The notes: generated by a model not told the origin, from the sequence alone. Counted from the stretch's first letter, positions 1 through 10,144 are shown. The stretch: 64,000 bases of DNA from Rhyacophila brunnea (GCA_022495005.1 JAGYXB010000693.1:682001-746000); one strand, 5' to 3'. Made by a program: numbers and translations.

Positions 1-630
1 AGTACGTCCATGTGAAGTGGTATTAAGATTTTTTATATTTATTAAATTTAATAAAGCATTTATAAAACCATTAGTAAAATTTATGTCGACATTATTATAG
101 TGAAATATTTACGATAAAAAATGATATTGATAATCTCTGTGATCCCAAATTTGACAAGAATTAGGCATTTTATTATTCAAAAAATGGGCAAGATTTACTC
201 ATTTAAAGATCCTTTTAAAGATACTGATTATAAGCTATGTCTTTGACCATTCAAATGTGATAAACATTCTACGAATAATGTTTGCTTTATAATAATTATT
301 GACCTAAGAATACGGTAGTATTTTTTTTAAATACGCCATTTCTATTGGCATTTCCCAGTGGCTAAGCTACAACATACGGCCGTAGCCATAAATTGACAAA
401 CTATAATTAAAGTAGGGAGTAAGATCATGGTAACGCGCGTGTTTAAACATGTACCTAACCGATTTTTTTAAAAACTTATTTGTCAAAGAAAGCTGTGGGT
501 TTTCTACCAAGTGATTAGTAGGTATGTACCTATATTGAATTAATTTATTGTCCAATAGTGGTTATTTACCATTGATTTTTGACATTTGATAACCACAATG
601 TGACTTTTTGAGCTTTGCTTGAATATTGTA
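1..630. other. Unassigned AT-rich DNA
   Basis: No open frame, repeat or inverted repeat here is recognisable to me. The longest frame (minus strand, 62 codons, 367-555) has no motif and is compatible with chance. Confidence 0.5.
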
Positions 631-633
631 GGT

Positions 634-1190
634 ATTTTAGCAGGGTTTAATTGAATTTTAAAAACTAACCAGGACCATCTTCAAATTATTGCATTCTTAG
701 TTCAATGTATGCAAATAGGTACTGTCCTACAACAAGAAATCGGCGATAAAAGGAAGTCGCTGTAGTCGCATATAGTAGACTTCTCAGTGCCGTACCTGTC
801 ATGGCGGCAGCGCGTGCTAGAGGCGTGTTTAAATAATGTATCGGCTCTCTTTTCCAATGCGACTACTTTTCTTCGTCGCAATAAACCAAAAAAATACTAA
901 TAATAATTCTAACATCACTCCTGACCGTTTTAGAGATGCATATTTTATTATAAAAAGCTTCAAATTACGTAAATTGATAAATCCGCACACCACGGTAGCG
1001 TAAAATGAAATGATAAGTTTGGGGGCGTTCCTCATTTAAAAACGGAAGTGCGATTATCTTTACTGGAGGGGATTGTTATTTCACAGTTTTAACACGTAGA
1101 CAAGAAGTTCTTGTTCGACAATATGAGAAACAAACTTTAGTGTGCACTATTTATGTTGAATCTTAACAGCCTACCTCCATCTGATATGCA
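634..1190. mobile_element. Family A (hAT-type MITE) relic, interrupted
   Basis: Two segments match the right half of the complete family A copy at 8837-9378. The first is 634-690 (AGGGTTTAATTG followed by AAAACTAACCA). The second is 1125-1185 (GTGCACTATTTATG then CTTAACAGCCTACCTCCA). About 430 bp of unrelated DNA lies between them. Both family A termini are lost, so no target duplication can be read. This is a decayed and probably interrupted copy. Confidence 0.5.
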
Positions 1191-1412
1191 GTCAAATTAT
1201 GTTTATAATATTAATCCAGCTTTATGTACTAAGCTTCGTGTAATATTTTAATATTATATATCGGACCAAACAATCTTCTTACAAATTCTTTGGTTTTCAC
1301 ATTAAGATTAGTTTATTCCTACATACTTACTTGTTTCTATTACTGTCAACCCGGAAGGCATTTACATTAACCAGTGGCATATCTATACATTTTTTAAGAG
1401 GGGTCCAACATC

Positions 1413-1860
1413 TGGTTACATGTAAATTATACGTAAAACATTTCACCGTCGCACAGTTCGCCGTGAATGCTCTTATCGGAAAAAGATGACCGCATACTAT
1501 ACGGTCTCCAATTTCATTAGATTCAATTCGTCTCTGTTCTGGAAGAACACACTAACTGAAGAATACTAGTTTTGAGTAATTTGACTTTGAAGTTGTTAAA
1601 ATGTTTGAAATGGTCCATCATGTGAGTTTATTAAGTAATCGTAAAAAGGATGACTTTAAAATAAAGACTGTTTATTTATTAAATAGGTTTCCAGACGGTA
1701 AAGTTTGAAATAAGGAACATTTTGGTATAACTAACTCAATATGTCATTTTTTCGAATTAGTGTCTTATGCCAGAACAGTGACGAATGTACATTAATTAAA
1801 TTTGAAAATAGTTCACAGCTTTTGTGCTATAGTCAAACAACTTAACCGTAAATATGAACA
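1413..1860. mobile_element. Family F foldback element, left arm and interior, split by a family E MITE
   Basis: The arm (GTTACATGTAAATT, CACAGTTCGCCGTGA, GATGACCGCAT, ACGGTCTCCAATTT) matches family F copies at 25034 and 43008. The 257-bp family E element at 1528-1784 interrupts it at GATTCAAT. The 25-kb copy shows the uninterrupted sequence, GATTCAATATGAACATTAAT. The right arm is not recognisable. Confidence 0.65.
1528..1784. mobile_element. Family E MITE (Tc1/mariner-type, TA target)
   Basis: A 257-bp non-autonomous element with no coding capacity. Termini are TCGTCTCTGTTCTGG on the left and CCAGAACAGTGACGA on the right, forming an inverted repeat. Copies at 21822-22078 and 57117-57371 are collinear throughout. 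The cleaner copies are flanked by TA; here the TA is degraded on both sides. It sits inside a family F element. Confidence 0.8.
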
Positions 1861-2265
1861 GAAGCGCACACTTAAGCTCAAATTACACCGACAAACGATC
1901 GTATGTCCCGATTGCCTCCGATCGTGAATTGTCATTTTGCCTCGTTCCCTAGAGTCGTCACTAAAATAATATTACTAAATACCTATTTTCGCCCAGAACT
2001 CAATCGACGATCAGTGATGACTCGTTCTTATTAATATTGTCAAGGTTCCTATGAATTTCTCTAATCATGAAAAATATCCCGGTTCGGATTAATCGATTAA
2101 TTTAGTCGAGTGGCGAGTAATTTAGTAACTAAGCGTGTACGAACAGACAAATTTAGTCGATTAATTTAGTAAACTCATTTAGTCGAGTCAATCCATTTTA
2201 TTCTAATTTTTCGGGCGAGTAGCGACCCTCACCACCTCTCACTTAATACTAAACAATCCGTAAGT
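1861..2265. other. Unassigned; short TTTAGTCGA repeats
   Basis: At 2094-2190 the words TTTAGTCGA and AATTTAGT recur several times in both intact and variant forms. This suggests a decayed inverted-repeat element, but I cannot define its ends. Nothing else is recognisable. Confidence 0.3.
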
Positions 2266-3367
2266 AGGGAATCCAATCCCGGAATCCCGGGCAATTTATA
2301 TCCCGGGATCAGTAAACATAATCCCGTAACCTTCGGGATTGATTTTTTAACAGTCACAATCAATTATTAGTACCTATGGGTACAAAATTATGTTAGTAAA
2401 GTGTATGTACCGGCACATGTCACAGGGGGAATCATCGGATGCTCACGGATAATAAATAACCATTTTTTGTTGTCATACGCAATCGTAAGAACATCAGAAA
2501 AATAATAAATTCGTTCATTTAACCAGCTAGACGCCACTAACGTTCTGGCACGTGAACGGCGTCTAACCGCCAGTGCCACGGGCGTGCAAGTAGGCACTTT
2601 TATGAATGTTAACTTTTCTTAATAAATAAAAGAAAACTGTTTTAATTTCACATTATTATCTATATTACAATATTATTAATTCCATTAAACCATGTATTTC
2701 AAAGGTTTATCGTACACAATATTAACATTAAATGTCTTAAATAGTATAAATTATACTACACATTTTTGACCGATTTTATCAATGCTATTTGTATAAGTAA
2801 AAAAAAATCGGTTTGTGTACTTATGTAGAAGAAGTTAGAAGTTATACTTCTTTTGCGTAACAAAACAAAAACAAAACTCGTGATAACCTAGATTCTTCGA
2901 CTAGCTCTTAATTATCTTGTTAAATTACACACTCAGGAAAGGGGGCCGCTTATTGGAGCGCCGTTAGTTTATTTCGATACACTTTAACTTATATTACTAA
3001 ATTATATAATTATTTCTCGTTGTTTTTATTTTTATAGTAACAACTATCACTCTGCCGTTTAATCGTTTGCTTAGGTAAGGAATTGCAAATGGCCGACAAT
3101 AATGAATGCGTAGGCAACGGAAAAATTCTAGTATTAAACTTGCATTTGTATACAGCTGATTGATTCGCAGCTAACTTCATACTGTCGGGCACTTTCGTAA
3201 CGGTGTGCACGCGCAGCTCTCAATTTCACTCTCTACCAAACGCCCCAAAACAAGTATAACTTCAAAAATAATATTAACTAGGTGTCGAAAAAAACGCCAA
3301 TCCCGGGATCGTCGAATTGTAATTCCGAAATCCCGGGATCAAATTTTAGCTCCCGATTGGATTCCCT
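2266..3367. mobile_element. Family H terminal-inverted-repeat element (CCCGGGAT-rich), with family I nested inside
   Basis: Ends are AGGGAATCCAATCCCGG on the left and CCCGATTGGATTCCCT on the right. TCCCGGGAT words are scattered near both ends. A second copy at about 47938-48222 keeps the right half without interruption, which shows that 2800-3268 is a later insertion. No target duplication is obvious. A 69-codon minus-strand frame at 2388-2597 lies inside but has no motif I recognise. Confidence 0.65.
2800..3268. mobile_element. Family I MITE with palindromic GAAGTTATACTTC termini, nested in family H
   Basis: A collinear copy lies at 23874-24416; shared words include CTAGCTCTTAATTATC, GCTTATTGGA and TTGCAAATGGCCGACA. 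Near-terminal inverted repeats read GAAGTTATACTTCTTTTGCG on the left and AAGTATAACTTC on the right, and the repeat is itself palindromic. The superfamily is not clear to me and no target duplication was resolved, so the boundaries are good to about 20 bp. Confidence 0.65.
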
Positions 3368-3926
3368 GTTTATTGATTGGGTCAACTATGTATCACCAAA
3401 CTGTTTGGGTTTGAGCATGCGCATAATGCAATGTTAAGTCGATTCAAACAGATTTGTGTATTGAATGAAATAACGATTATATTGTGTGGCACGCCACTCC
3501 CCTTGGATGCATTCGTTTAAAGTGCATTCCAACCGCACTTGTATGCAAGATGCAAATGAGACCGTTCGCCAATAAAATAAAATATCCGACCACTGCAAAT
3601 GGCACTGCAGCCAGTCGTCGCATAGTTGACCCCAATATTATGGTATCCATTCATTACTTGGGTACACATTTTAACTCTTCCGGGTTAAAAGTTAACAAGT
3701 ACAGTGTGAATGAATTTAGAATTTCGATGTTCTAATGTCAATACCCAGTATCAGACATATATTATGAAAATTACATTTTGATGTACTTAATAAAAACAAC
3801 AAAAATACTGCCCATCGACTGCGAAATTCCCATATTTGTAGTTATTTAAACAAAAATGATACAGCCATTTTAGTAATTTCCCGTATCTGAACTTTGCATA
3901 AATTAGCCTGTACCTTGCCTCTAAGC
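3368..3926. other. Unassigned, with an unrecognised 83-codon frame at 3484-3735 (+)
   Basis: The + frame at 3484-3735 encodes 83 residues and begins MWHATPLGCIRLK. I see no domain, signal peptide or membrane segment. It carries direct repeats of ATGCAA and GCATTC words, which argues for non-coding origin. It may be chance. Confidence 0.25.
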
Positions 3927-4129
3927 CAGTGGTCTTCAAAATGTGTTCCGCGGCACCTCTTTGGGGGTTCCGCGAGTCAAAAAAAATTGACAAATGGACC
4001 TAGACTTGAGACAGAAAAAAATGTACCTAAATATTTTAAGATATATTTTTCTAAGGATAAGATGGGGTTCCCCGAAAAAAAAGTATAATTCTAAGGGTTT
4101 CGTGAGTCGACAAAGTTTGAAGACCACTG
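3927..4129. mobile_element. hAT-type MITE (CAGTGGTCTTCAAA)
   Basis: A 203-bp element with termini CAGTGGTCTTCAAA and TTTGAAGACCACTG, a 14-bp perfect inverted repeat. It is flanked by CTCTAAGC (3919-3926) and CTCTAGGC (4130-4137), an 8-bp target duplication with one mismatch. CAGTGG termini and 8-bp duplications are hallmarks of hAT elements. There is no coding capacity; the short frames inside are incidental. Confidence 0.88.
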
Positions 4130-4278
4130 CTCTAGGCTGTCAAGTGTGTTGCATGACGTGTGTTGAATTCAGCTTCAAAATGTCACATTAGAATTATTTA
4201 AAAGGTAAAATAGTAAGTAATATAACAAATTTGGATGTTTATCTTTATAATATGACACATTTTATTAGATGTTATCAT

Positions 4279-4688
4279 CATGGCCCCCACAAGGGGGGGG
4301 CTGGCAGTGCTCTGGCCTGGGGGCCCGGGCTTAGGAAGGGCCCCGCGTGATGGATCGACCAGATAAGTGAGATAAACGCACTTTAAAAATAAATTCGCTC
4401 TAATAGTAAAAAAAAAAAGTCGCTTGCGGCGCTATTTTACTTCAAAGGTATTAACATTTTAAAATATGAGGTTATTCAATACAATTTTTGATTATTGTGT
4501 GACAATACTCGATAATCCATAATTCAAATAGATGTTTTTAAAAATACAAAAATCACTAAATAATTTCACCTCGAACACTATATGGAAAATACTTATATAG
4601 TGTCACATTGGCTTTAATATTAGCGATAGGTAGGGGGGCCCGCCAAAGATTCTAGCCTGGGGGCTCGTTTTAGGATGTGGGGGCCATG
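4279..4688. mobile_element. Family C MITE, copy 1 (hAT-like, GGCCCCCACA termini)
   Basis: A 410-bp element with termini CATGGCCCCCACA and TGTGGGGGCCATG, flanked by a perfect 8-bp duplication GTTATCAT (4271-4278 and 4689-4696). Features shared with the other copies are GATAAGTGAGATAAAC, AAAAGTCGC(C/T)TGCGGCGCTA and AGCGATAGGTAG. The 8-bp duplication suggests a hAT-type transposase, but the terminal sequence is not the classic CAGNG. There is no coding capacity. Confidence 0.88.
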
Positions 4689-4828
4689 GTTATCATTATA
4701 TTAGGCGTTATGTGCTTTGCTTTACCACTTTTTACGTTACGCTAGCCACTAGCTAGACGTGGCATATAACATGCATTTTTGGCATATCGCCAAACTAATG
4801 AAATGTTTCTCGATGAGTGGATGACCAC

Positions 4829-5030
4829 TGGACAAATGCCACGGAGACCACAAACTTGCTAGATAGACTTACTTAGAGTTCAGTGAATTTACGTGGCGGC
4901 GTAGAACTAGGGACCGAGAAGAATGGAGGGAGCTAGGGGAGACCTGCATCCAACAGTAGAGTGACCTTAACTGATGATTATGAAAGACATTGATCTAGCG
5001 GTAGACTGATGATGATAATGGACAGTTTTT
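4829..5030 (+). pseudogene. Non-LTR reverse transcriptase, C-terminal fragment
   Basis: A plus-strand frame around 4894-4960 reads RRTRDREEWRELGETCIQQ and then a stop. This matches the C-terminal DRxxWxxLxxxxxQQW signature of non-LTR retrotransposon polyproteins. The same clade appears at 44179-44514. The expected Trp codon has become TAG. The following GATGATGATAA tail resembles the simple 3' tail of these elements. It is heavily 5' truncated. Confidence 0.65.
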
Positions 5031-5602
5031 GGAAGAATAAAAGCAGGCCGCGCCAAGGGTGGTTACCACCTGGGTATCAGCTAAAAATTTCTTCCCCTCG
5101 TTATATCTAAAATAATGAAAAATACTCCTCCCCCTCCCCCTTCCAATACATATTGAAACAGTTATTCTAATTCCAAAAACATTGTATGACTATAAATATT
5201 GTACAGTGAACATCACTGTTATGTGATATATTATTTGAAATGTAAAATGCCAGTAAGAAAGGTTTGAGAATTTTTGGAGCACTGTTGTAATTAAAAATTA
5301 TTTTCTATTATTATTATTATATATCATAATTATGACTGTTTTCGAAAAAAAACTTCAAAACACATAATTTAATAATCATTTATATGTAGGTATAATATTA
5401 TAATAGTTATAATACTTATATTACAACGAATTAAATAATGTAGATTTTACGTATATTTTATTGACATTAACATTTTCCACTATCCGCCTACAAAAACGTT
5501 TGATTATGTACAGCACTACATAAATGTTATGCAGATTGCATACCTACGTAAATTGTAGGCGTTTAATGAGAATATGAAAATTAATTGTTTTGAAATGCTA
5601 TG
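5031..5602. other. Unassigned AT-rich DNA
   Basis: No repeat, frame or structure I can support. The stretch contains ATTATTATTAT microsatellite-like runs near 5308-5330. Confidence 0.4.
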
Positions 5603-5870
5603 GTCAGGGAACACAAAATTAAAGGGAACCAGTGTTTCCAAACATACTACAAGTATGGTGCAAAATTATTACTATAAATTTGATTGCACGATATATACGC
5701 CAAATATACTATAATTAAAAGATAAAGAAAAATACAGGCTTGACGAAAAATGTTCATGTACTATAAGCTTTTTCAGAAATACCATAATAATGTGCAAACC
5801 GTTGTACTATAATCACAATACAAGATGGCAACACTGATGGGAACTGGCTTATATTATGCTATCGGGTATG
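5603..5870. repeat. Family J repeat (GGGAACACA) interrupted by a MITE
   Basis: CAGGGAACACAAAATTAA (5604-5621) and TGGGAACTGG (5838-5847) together reconstitute the start of a repeat also seen at 6850-6990 (reverse), 40668-40800, and inside 55368-56035. The MITE at 5630-5836 lies exactly between them. Confidence 0.55.
5630..5836. mobile_element. hAT-type MITE (CAGTGTTTCC), nested in family J
   Basis: A 207-bp element with ends CAGTGTTTCC and GGCAACACTG. It is flanked by AAGGGAAC (5622-5629) and ATGGGAAC (5837-5844), an 8-bp duplication with one mismatch. The inverted repeat is short, about 10-12 bp, and the interior is AT-rich and non-coding. No second copy was seen in the window. Confidence 0.75.
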
Positions 5871-6304
5871 GTATAACAGGGTGCAGATCTCAGGAAATAA
5901 AATTTGATAAATTAGTACTATAGAATGAAAATGCTAATAAGTCAGCTCTCATTAATTGTGTTGTAGTTCTATGAGGAATATCTGGCGGCAGAATACAAAT
6001 CCTGCAGTTTACTACAATTTTATGATGTGTTTTATGGAATAATAGTCTCTAAAGACATTAAAAATAAAAATATATATTTTTATAAATTAAAAATAAACAT
6101 TTCCATAATGTATTGAAAACATTTTTAACATATTCATAGTAAAAAAAACATCGATTTTTATATAAAAAGTGTATAACTTGTAATCCTTCTAATTTATATC
6201 AAATCTAATTTCGGTCTCGTCATAATATTGAACCTCGAATTTAAATTAACCGTATTATAAAAAGATTTTCAAAATAAAATCCTTTATAGTTAGGCTAGGT
6301 TAAG
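5871..6304. other. Unassigned AT-rich DNA
   Basis: Nothing recognisable; AT-rich with short A/T runs. Confidence 0.4.
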
Positions 6305-6430
6305 GTTCGAGTCCAGGGTCTGGAAAATTTACATGTTTGTTTTTCAATTTATGTCTATGGACCAGAACAAGGACCTAAAAGGTTGAGCAAGTGGCCAACA
6401 TCCATTTCTCGTAAAAACAAATATTAATAT
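6305..6430 (+). repeat. SINE1 fragment (tRNA-derived)
   Basis: Begins inside the tRNA-like head at a B-box-like GGTTCGAGTCC, then GGGTCTGG. It continues with the SINE1 body words GACCTAAAAGGTTGAGCAAG and CATCCATTTCTCGTAAAAAC, which also occur at 20389-20560 and in reverse at 38868-38999. The A-box half is missing. Confidence 0.7.
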
Positions 6431-6584
6431 ATTAATATGTATAAGCAATGAAATGTAAATTTTCCGTAAATCGCGGTAAGTTGCACTTTCGTATTCCGCC
6501 ACGAGATGTCCTTAGCATCACTATATTCACAACATTGGCCAAATCATAACTGAAACTATCACCAATAGTCAATGGCGCATTTAG

Positions 6585-6630
6585 TGACATAGTGGTCCGA
6601 CGTGATTTTGAACCCCCCCCCCCCCTATGA
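6585..6630. repeat. Homopolymer C tract next to a TGATTTTGAA element remnant
   Basis: A run of 13 C at 6613-6625 follows GTGATTTTGAA. The GTGATTTTGAA or CTGATTTTGAA phrase also occurs near CAGTGGCGG ends at 10518-10580 and 20022-20065. This may be the decayed end of that hAT-like family. The C tract makes sequencing length uncertain here. Confidence 0.35.
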
Positions 6631-6672
6631 TAAAACAATTTCACGTCCACGACATCTACAATAAAAGATTTA

Positions 6673-6844
6673 GGCCGCCCACGATGGCCGCAGGGCTAAC
6701 GCGTCGGCTTGCAATATCGTGGGTCCCAGGTTCGAATCTTGGGTCTGGCTAATGAACATCCATTTCTCGTAAAAACAATAAATCTGTAATACAAACCTCC
6801 ACTCTGTGGATGACTATGATCGTATTAGGATCGAACATGGTCAA
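6673..6844 (+). repeat. SINE1 copy (tRNA-derived), internally deleted
   Basis: The tRNA-like head has an A-box region GATGGCCGCAGGGCTAACGC and a B box AGGTTCGAATCTTG. The body follows (CATCCATTTCTCGTAAAAAC, TACAAACCTCCACTCTGTGG, TATTAGGATCGAACATGGTC). Compared with 20389-20971, the GACCTAATATGTTGAGC block is absent. Pol III internal promoter boxes are present, but the cloverleaf is imperfect, so I call a SINE, not a tRNA gene. Confidence 0.78.
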
Positions 6845-6849
6845 TATAT

Positions 6850-6990
6850 TATATAGGTGTCGACATATTCTTGACACGTGTTTAAGTTTATCCTATATTC
6901 TTCCACACTCGAGAACGGTTGGCTGTTATTCCACTCCCGTTAGGTATTTCAGTTACCATCCCATCAATTCTGTGTTCCCTGGTATATATA
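6850..6990 (-). repeat. Family J repeat copy
   Basis: Reads in reverse as CAGGGAACACAGAATTGATG, GGTATTTCAG, CACTCGAGAA and ACACGTGTCAAGAATATG. These words recur in the same order at 40668-40800. It directly follows the SINE1 copy. No coding capacity or terminal repeats were defined. Confidence 0.55.
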
Positions 6991-7233
6991 ATATTCGCAA
7001 TTTCTGTCTCTTTACAATGTATGATCCGCCTACTCTCACGGGACGTAGCTGATTTTAACATTGTTAAGCGTTTATTTTGCGAAATCTGAATTAATTTTAT
7101 TATTAAAAAAAAAAAAAAAACAATTTATGAGAAATAAGCATCTTTTATAGGTTTTGTATAATTTAATAATTTTATGACTGGTTTAAACTGCTCAAAGCAA
7201 TTGCCACTGACAATAGTGTGCAAACAATATAAA

Positions 7234-8372
7234 TTCAAATTTATTTATTTTACATAGGTATTATAATGAACATAATAAATTATAAATTTAAAGCGTTCAC
7301 GACATGACATAAAATAAGTGATAACCTTTTTTTCAAATAAAAATACAGAGCAGTGTGAGTTAATAATACAATAAAATAAGAAAAGAAAAAAAAATAACAA
7401 AAATAAAAGTAGATAAAAACGTATAAAACAACGTCCACCTAAATTCACTCTCACGTAAGTGGAATACATCAATATCCAAAGCGATTGCATTAAACATGGT
7501 TATTGCCCTCCCAATTGACATTACAAATGACAGGTTATTTCTGGACCTTGGAAGAACAAACAACGGATGCCCTCGATTCCTAAGATAATTATCAGAGACA
7601 CACAAGCAAACACTACCAAGAATGGCAGAGTTTACATTTACGCCGCGCATAAGTCGGAAAAAATATGTACCTAAATAAAGATCCCTTCTAAATTTTAAGC
7701 TACAGTATGTAAGCATACCTAAGAGAAGGTCAGTCGGATAGAGCTACAGATAATATCCATTCAGCCGAAAATAAAGGAGTTTCAAAATTTCTTCTGGACC
7801 TTCTCCACCATAAGGCTTCCACCTATGGCCCCCACAAGGGGGGGCTGACAGGGCTCTAGCCTGGGGGCCCGGACTCAGGAGGGGCCCGGCGAGGTGAGTC
7901 GACCAGATAAGTGAGATAAACATTTTTGATTGACAACAAATTTGATTTAATAGTGAAAAAAGTCGCCTGCGGCGCTATTTTCCTTCAATAATATTATTAT
8001 TTAACATAATGTAATTTTACCATACAGTTTCTAATTGTGTAATATTCGACATCTTCAGAATTCAAATTTATGTATTAAAATATACAATAAAACAATAAAT
8101 ATACACATTAATTTTTCCGAGTACACCATTTGGAAAACGCTACTGTAGAGGGTCACACTGCCTTTGTCGTTAGCGATAGGTAGAGGGGCCCGCCAAAGGT
8201 CGTAGGGGGCCGTTTCACGATGTGGAGCCCATACTTCCACCATAAGTACTTTAACTGATGCGGGGCCTGAACGATAGACCCACTCTCAAGTCTGCTTCTA
8301 ACTAAGGAGTTATAGAGAATTTCTAGTAGGTATCGGAACATCCGAAAAGACCCTAGAAGTACGCAAGACAAA
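7234..8372 (-). pseudogene. Non-LTR retrotransposon 3' region (clade 1), split by a family C MITE
   Basis: The minus-strand frame 7360-7716 (118 residues) includes YCSLKFRRDLYL, LRNRGHPLFVLPRS and LRESEFRWTLF. It aligns over its length with the frame at 32509-32928, so both are the C-terminal part of one non-LTR polyprotein. The homology resumes beyond the inserted MITE (7824-8233) at 8234-8320, with GGGGCCTGAACGATAGACCC. The 3' noncoding end (AAGCGTTCACGACATGAC) is shared with the other fragments. The element is 5' truncated, as usual for target-primed reverse transcription. I place it in the R1/Jockey-like group only tentatively. Confidence 0.75.
7824..8233. mobile_element. Family C MITE, copy 2, nested in a retrotransposon
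   Basis: A 410-bp element, TATGGCCCCCACA to TGTGGAGCCCATA, with a perfect 8-bp target duplication CTTCCACC (7816-7823 and 8234-8241). It interrupts the minus-strand non-LTR fragment. The related fragment at 32312-33000 lacks it, so this insertion is younger than the retrotransposon copy. Confidence 0.9.
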
Positions 8373-8375
8373 GCC

Positions 8376-8714
8376 CAACATTTTTAGCACCTTTTTGCTT
8401 ATGGTATCCATATGACCATTATATTAAAACAATATAGAGACGGTTTGAATAGAAAAAAATGTAAAGGCCTTCATTTTGCAAGTGAACATAATATCACTTT
8501 AACGGGTATTAACCCAATAGTCAAATTACATAAAAAATGTAATTTATGCAAAAATATTCCACAAAAATTAGTACGCTAATCACTTTGTCAAAATGAGTTT
8601 AATTGGTCATATTATTCAACATGAAAATAAAATTGAAATGTGTTTCACTCTAATAAAGATATTGTTTTGTGAATTTGTTTTAATGCATGTGAGAATTTCG
8701 TGTATTTCATAATA
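8376..8714. other. Unassigned AT-rich DNA
   Basis: No supported feature. Confidence 0.4.
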
Positions 8715-8822
8715 TATGATCGTCTTCTGCTTCTTCTATGTTCGCTCTTGAGGTGTTGCATAAGCCAGAAGCCTCCACGACTCCTTGTTGCTCGCCAGTC
8801 TACCCAAGTCATTCATGCTTAT
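8715..8822 (-). pseudogene. Non-LTR reverse transcriptase C-terminal fragment
   Basis: On the minus strand one frame reads MNDLGRLASNKESWRLLAYA. This resembles the C-terminal LAxDRxxWRxLV motif of non-LTR polyproteins of the L2/RTE-like type; a related motif is seen at 49940-50020. Only about 35 codons survive. Confidence 0.5.
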
Positions 8823-8836
8823 ATTATAATATATAC

Positions 8837-9378
8837 CAGTGGCGAAGGGTGGAGGTAGGCTGTTAAGATACGCTCTAAATAGTGCACATTAAACTTTGTC
8901 AGTTATAAGTATTTGTTTTTATTGACCTATGACTACTATTCACAGATGGTATTGATTAGAATTTAAAAATCAATTAAACCCTGCCTAACCAAACCATATT
9001 AGTTTTAGTATATTTTGGGCGATACGAGAAAATTGTGGACACTTTTTCATTTATATTTCTTTGTTTTCGTTCGATTAATAATACATATTATTTATATTTT
9101 TTGCCTAGCCAAACTATAATAAATAAGAAACATTATTCTATCTATAAAATATCCAAAGTTATATATGATTTAATTGCATAATTTCAGATACTTTATAGAT
9201 AGACGAGTATTTTTTGAATATTATCTATTATGGCTTGGTTTTCGCAGGGTTTAATTGCATTTTAAAAACTAACCAACCCTATCTGTAAATTGTAGTCTTA
9301 TTTTAATGAAAACAAATACGTATGACTGACAAAGTTTAATGGCGGATCTTAACAGCCTACCTCCACCCTTCGCCACTG
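8837..9378. mobile_element. Family A hAT-type MITE, complete copy
   Basis: 542 bp with long terminal inverted repeats: CAGTGGCGAAGGGTGGAGGT then AGGCTGTTAAGAT on the left, and the complement ending CACCCTTCGCCACTG on the right. Other copies are at 13646-14479, 34984-35342, 30250-30350 (right end) and 634-1190 (relic). CAGTGG ends suggest hAT. The 8-bp duplication is unclear here. There is no coding capacity; TTAGTATATTTTGGGCGATA is conserved with the 14-kb copy. Confidence 0.85.
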
Positions 9379-9556
9379 ATTTAATATACCGTAACTGCTC
9401 CATAATAATATATTATACCAATTTAGCTGTCTTCAGGACTCCGGAATCCGATTGTTTTGAAGAAAAGCAGGCCACGTTGAGACCATGAGGTCAATCGTCG
9501 TATCTTCATTTTAAACGTGGCTGCATGGTCTTCTCCATCATCTTCCCATTTCTGAC

Positions 9557-10144
9557 CACAGACGTCCCGTGGGGGTAGGCAGATTGAGTGTCGCTTGGGG
9601 GCGGCAGTTACCCAAAGGGCGGCAAATCGAAGAGAATCATTAGGTATACATAGAAAGCTACCTAAACTTAGTAATAACGGAAATATCTTTCCATTAAAAA
9701 AATCAGCTCACTGGTTGGAAACAAAATATATTAATTAGGTACTATAAAAGTTTTAACAGGACTTAGTTTTTTGTCGGGCTCGCGATGTCTAGTTTACTTC
9801 AGTTGTCCTTGAACGTCACATTCTTGGTGAACAGCAATGACACGTGCATACATAATTTAAAATGTATCCAAATATGTTTGCCAGTCACTCACGAGTTTTG
9901 GAAGTTGTCCAGTGTATTTTTAAATGTACCTATCTGAAATCATAGACTCTCAATATTGTCTATTGAAGCAGAGATGGCATTTGAATTAGATTTAGTGGTA
10001 TACATACATCTTGTTAATAATGTATCCATACAACACATTTCTTAGATATTGTAGTCATGAAATGATGATGTAAAGTACTGCATAAAAAATGTGGCGGCAT
10101 TTTGGCACTGCCTAGGGGCGGCATTCCATCTAGGGGTATCACTG
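9557..10144. mobile_element. Family B hAT-type MITE, copy 1
   Basis: Left end CACAGACGTCCCGTGGGGGT, then AGGCAGATTGAG and CGCTTGGGGGCGG. Right end is CTAGGGGCGGCATTCC followed by TCACTG. Collinear with copies at 11701-12306, 48475-49073 and 53798-54084. No clean target duplication was found, unlike the other three. The interior has GTCTAGTTTACTTC and GATGGCATTTGAATTAGA, shared by all full-length copies. Non-coding. Confidence 0.8.

Noticed and set aside
6673..6740. A tRNA gene
   Set aside because: It continues into the SINE1 body shared with other copies, and the cloverleaf does not close.
9455..9545. Hairpin from CCACGTTGAGACCATG and CGTGGCTGCATGGTC
   Set aside because: The matching pieces are in the wrong order to form one stem; only 7-8 bp pair.
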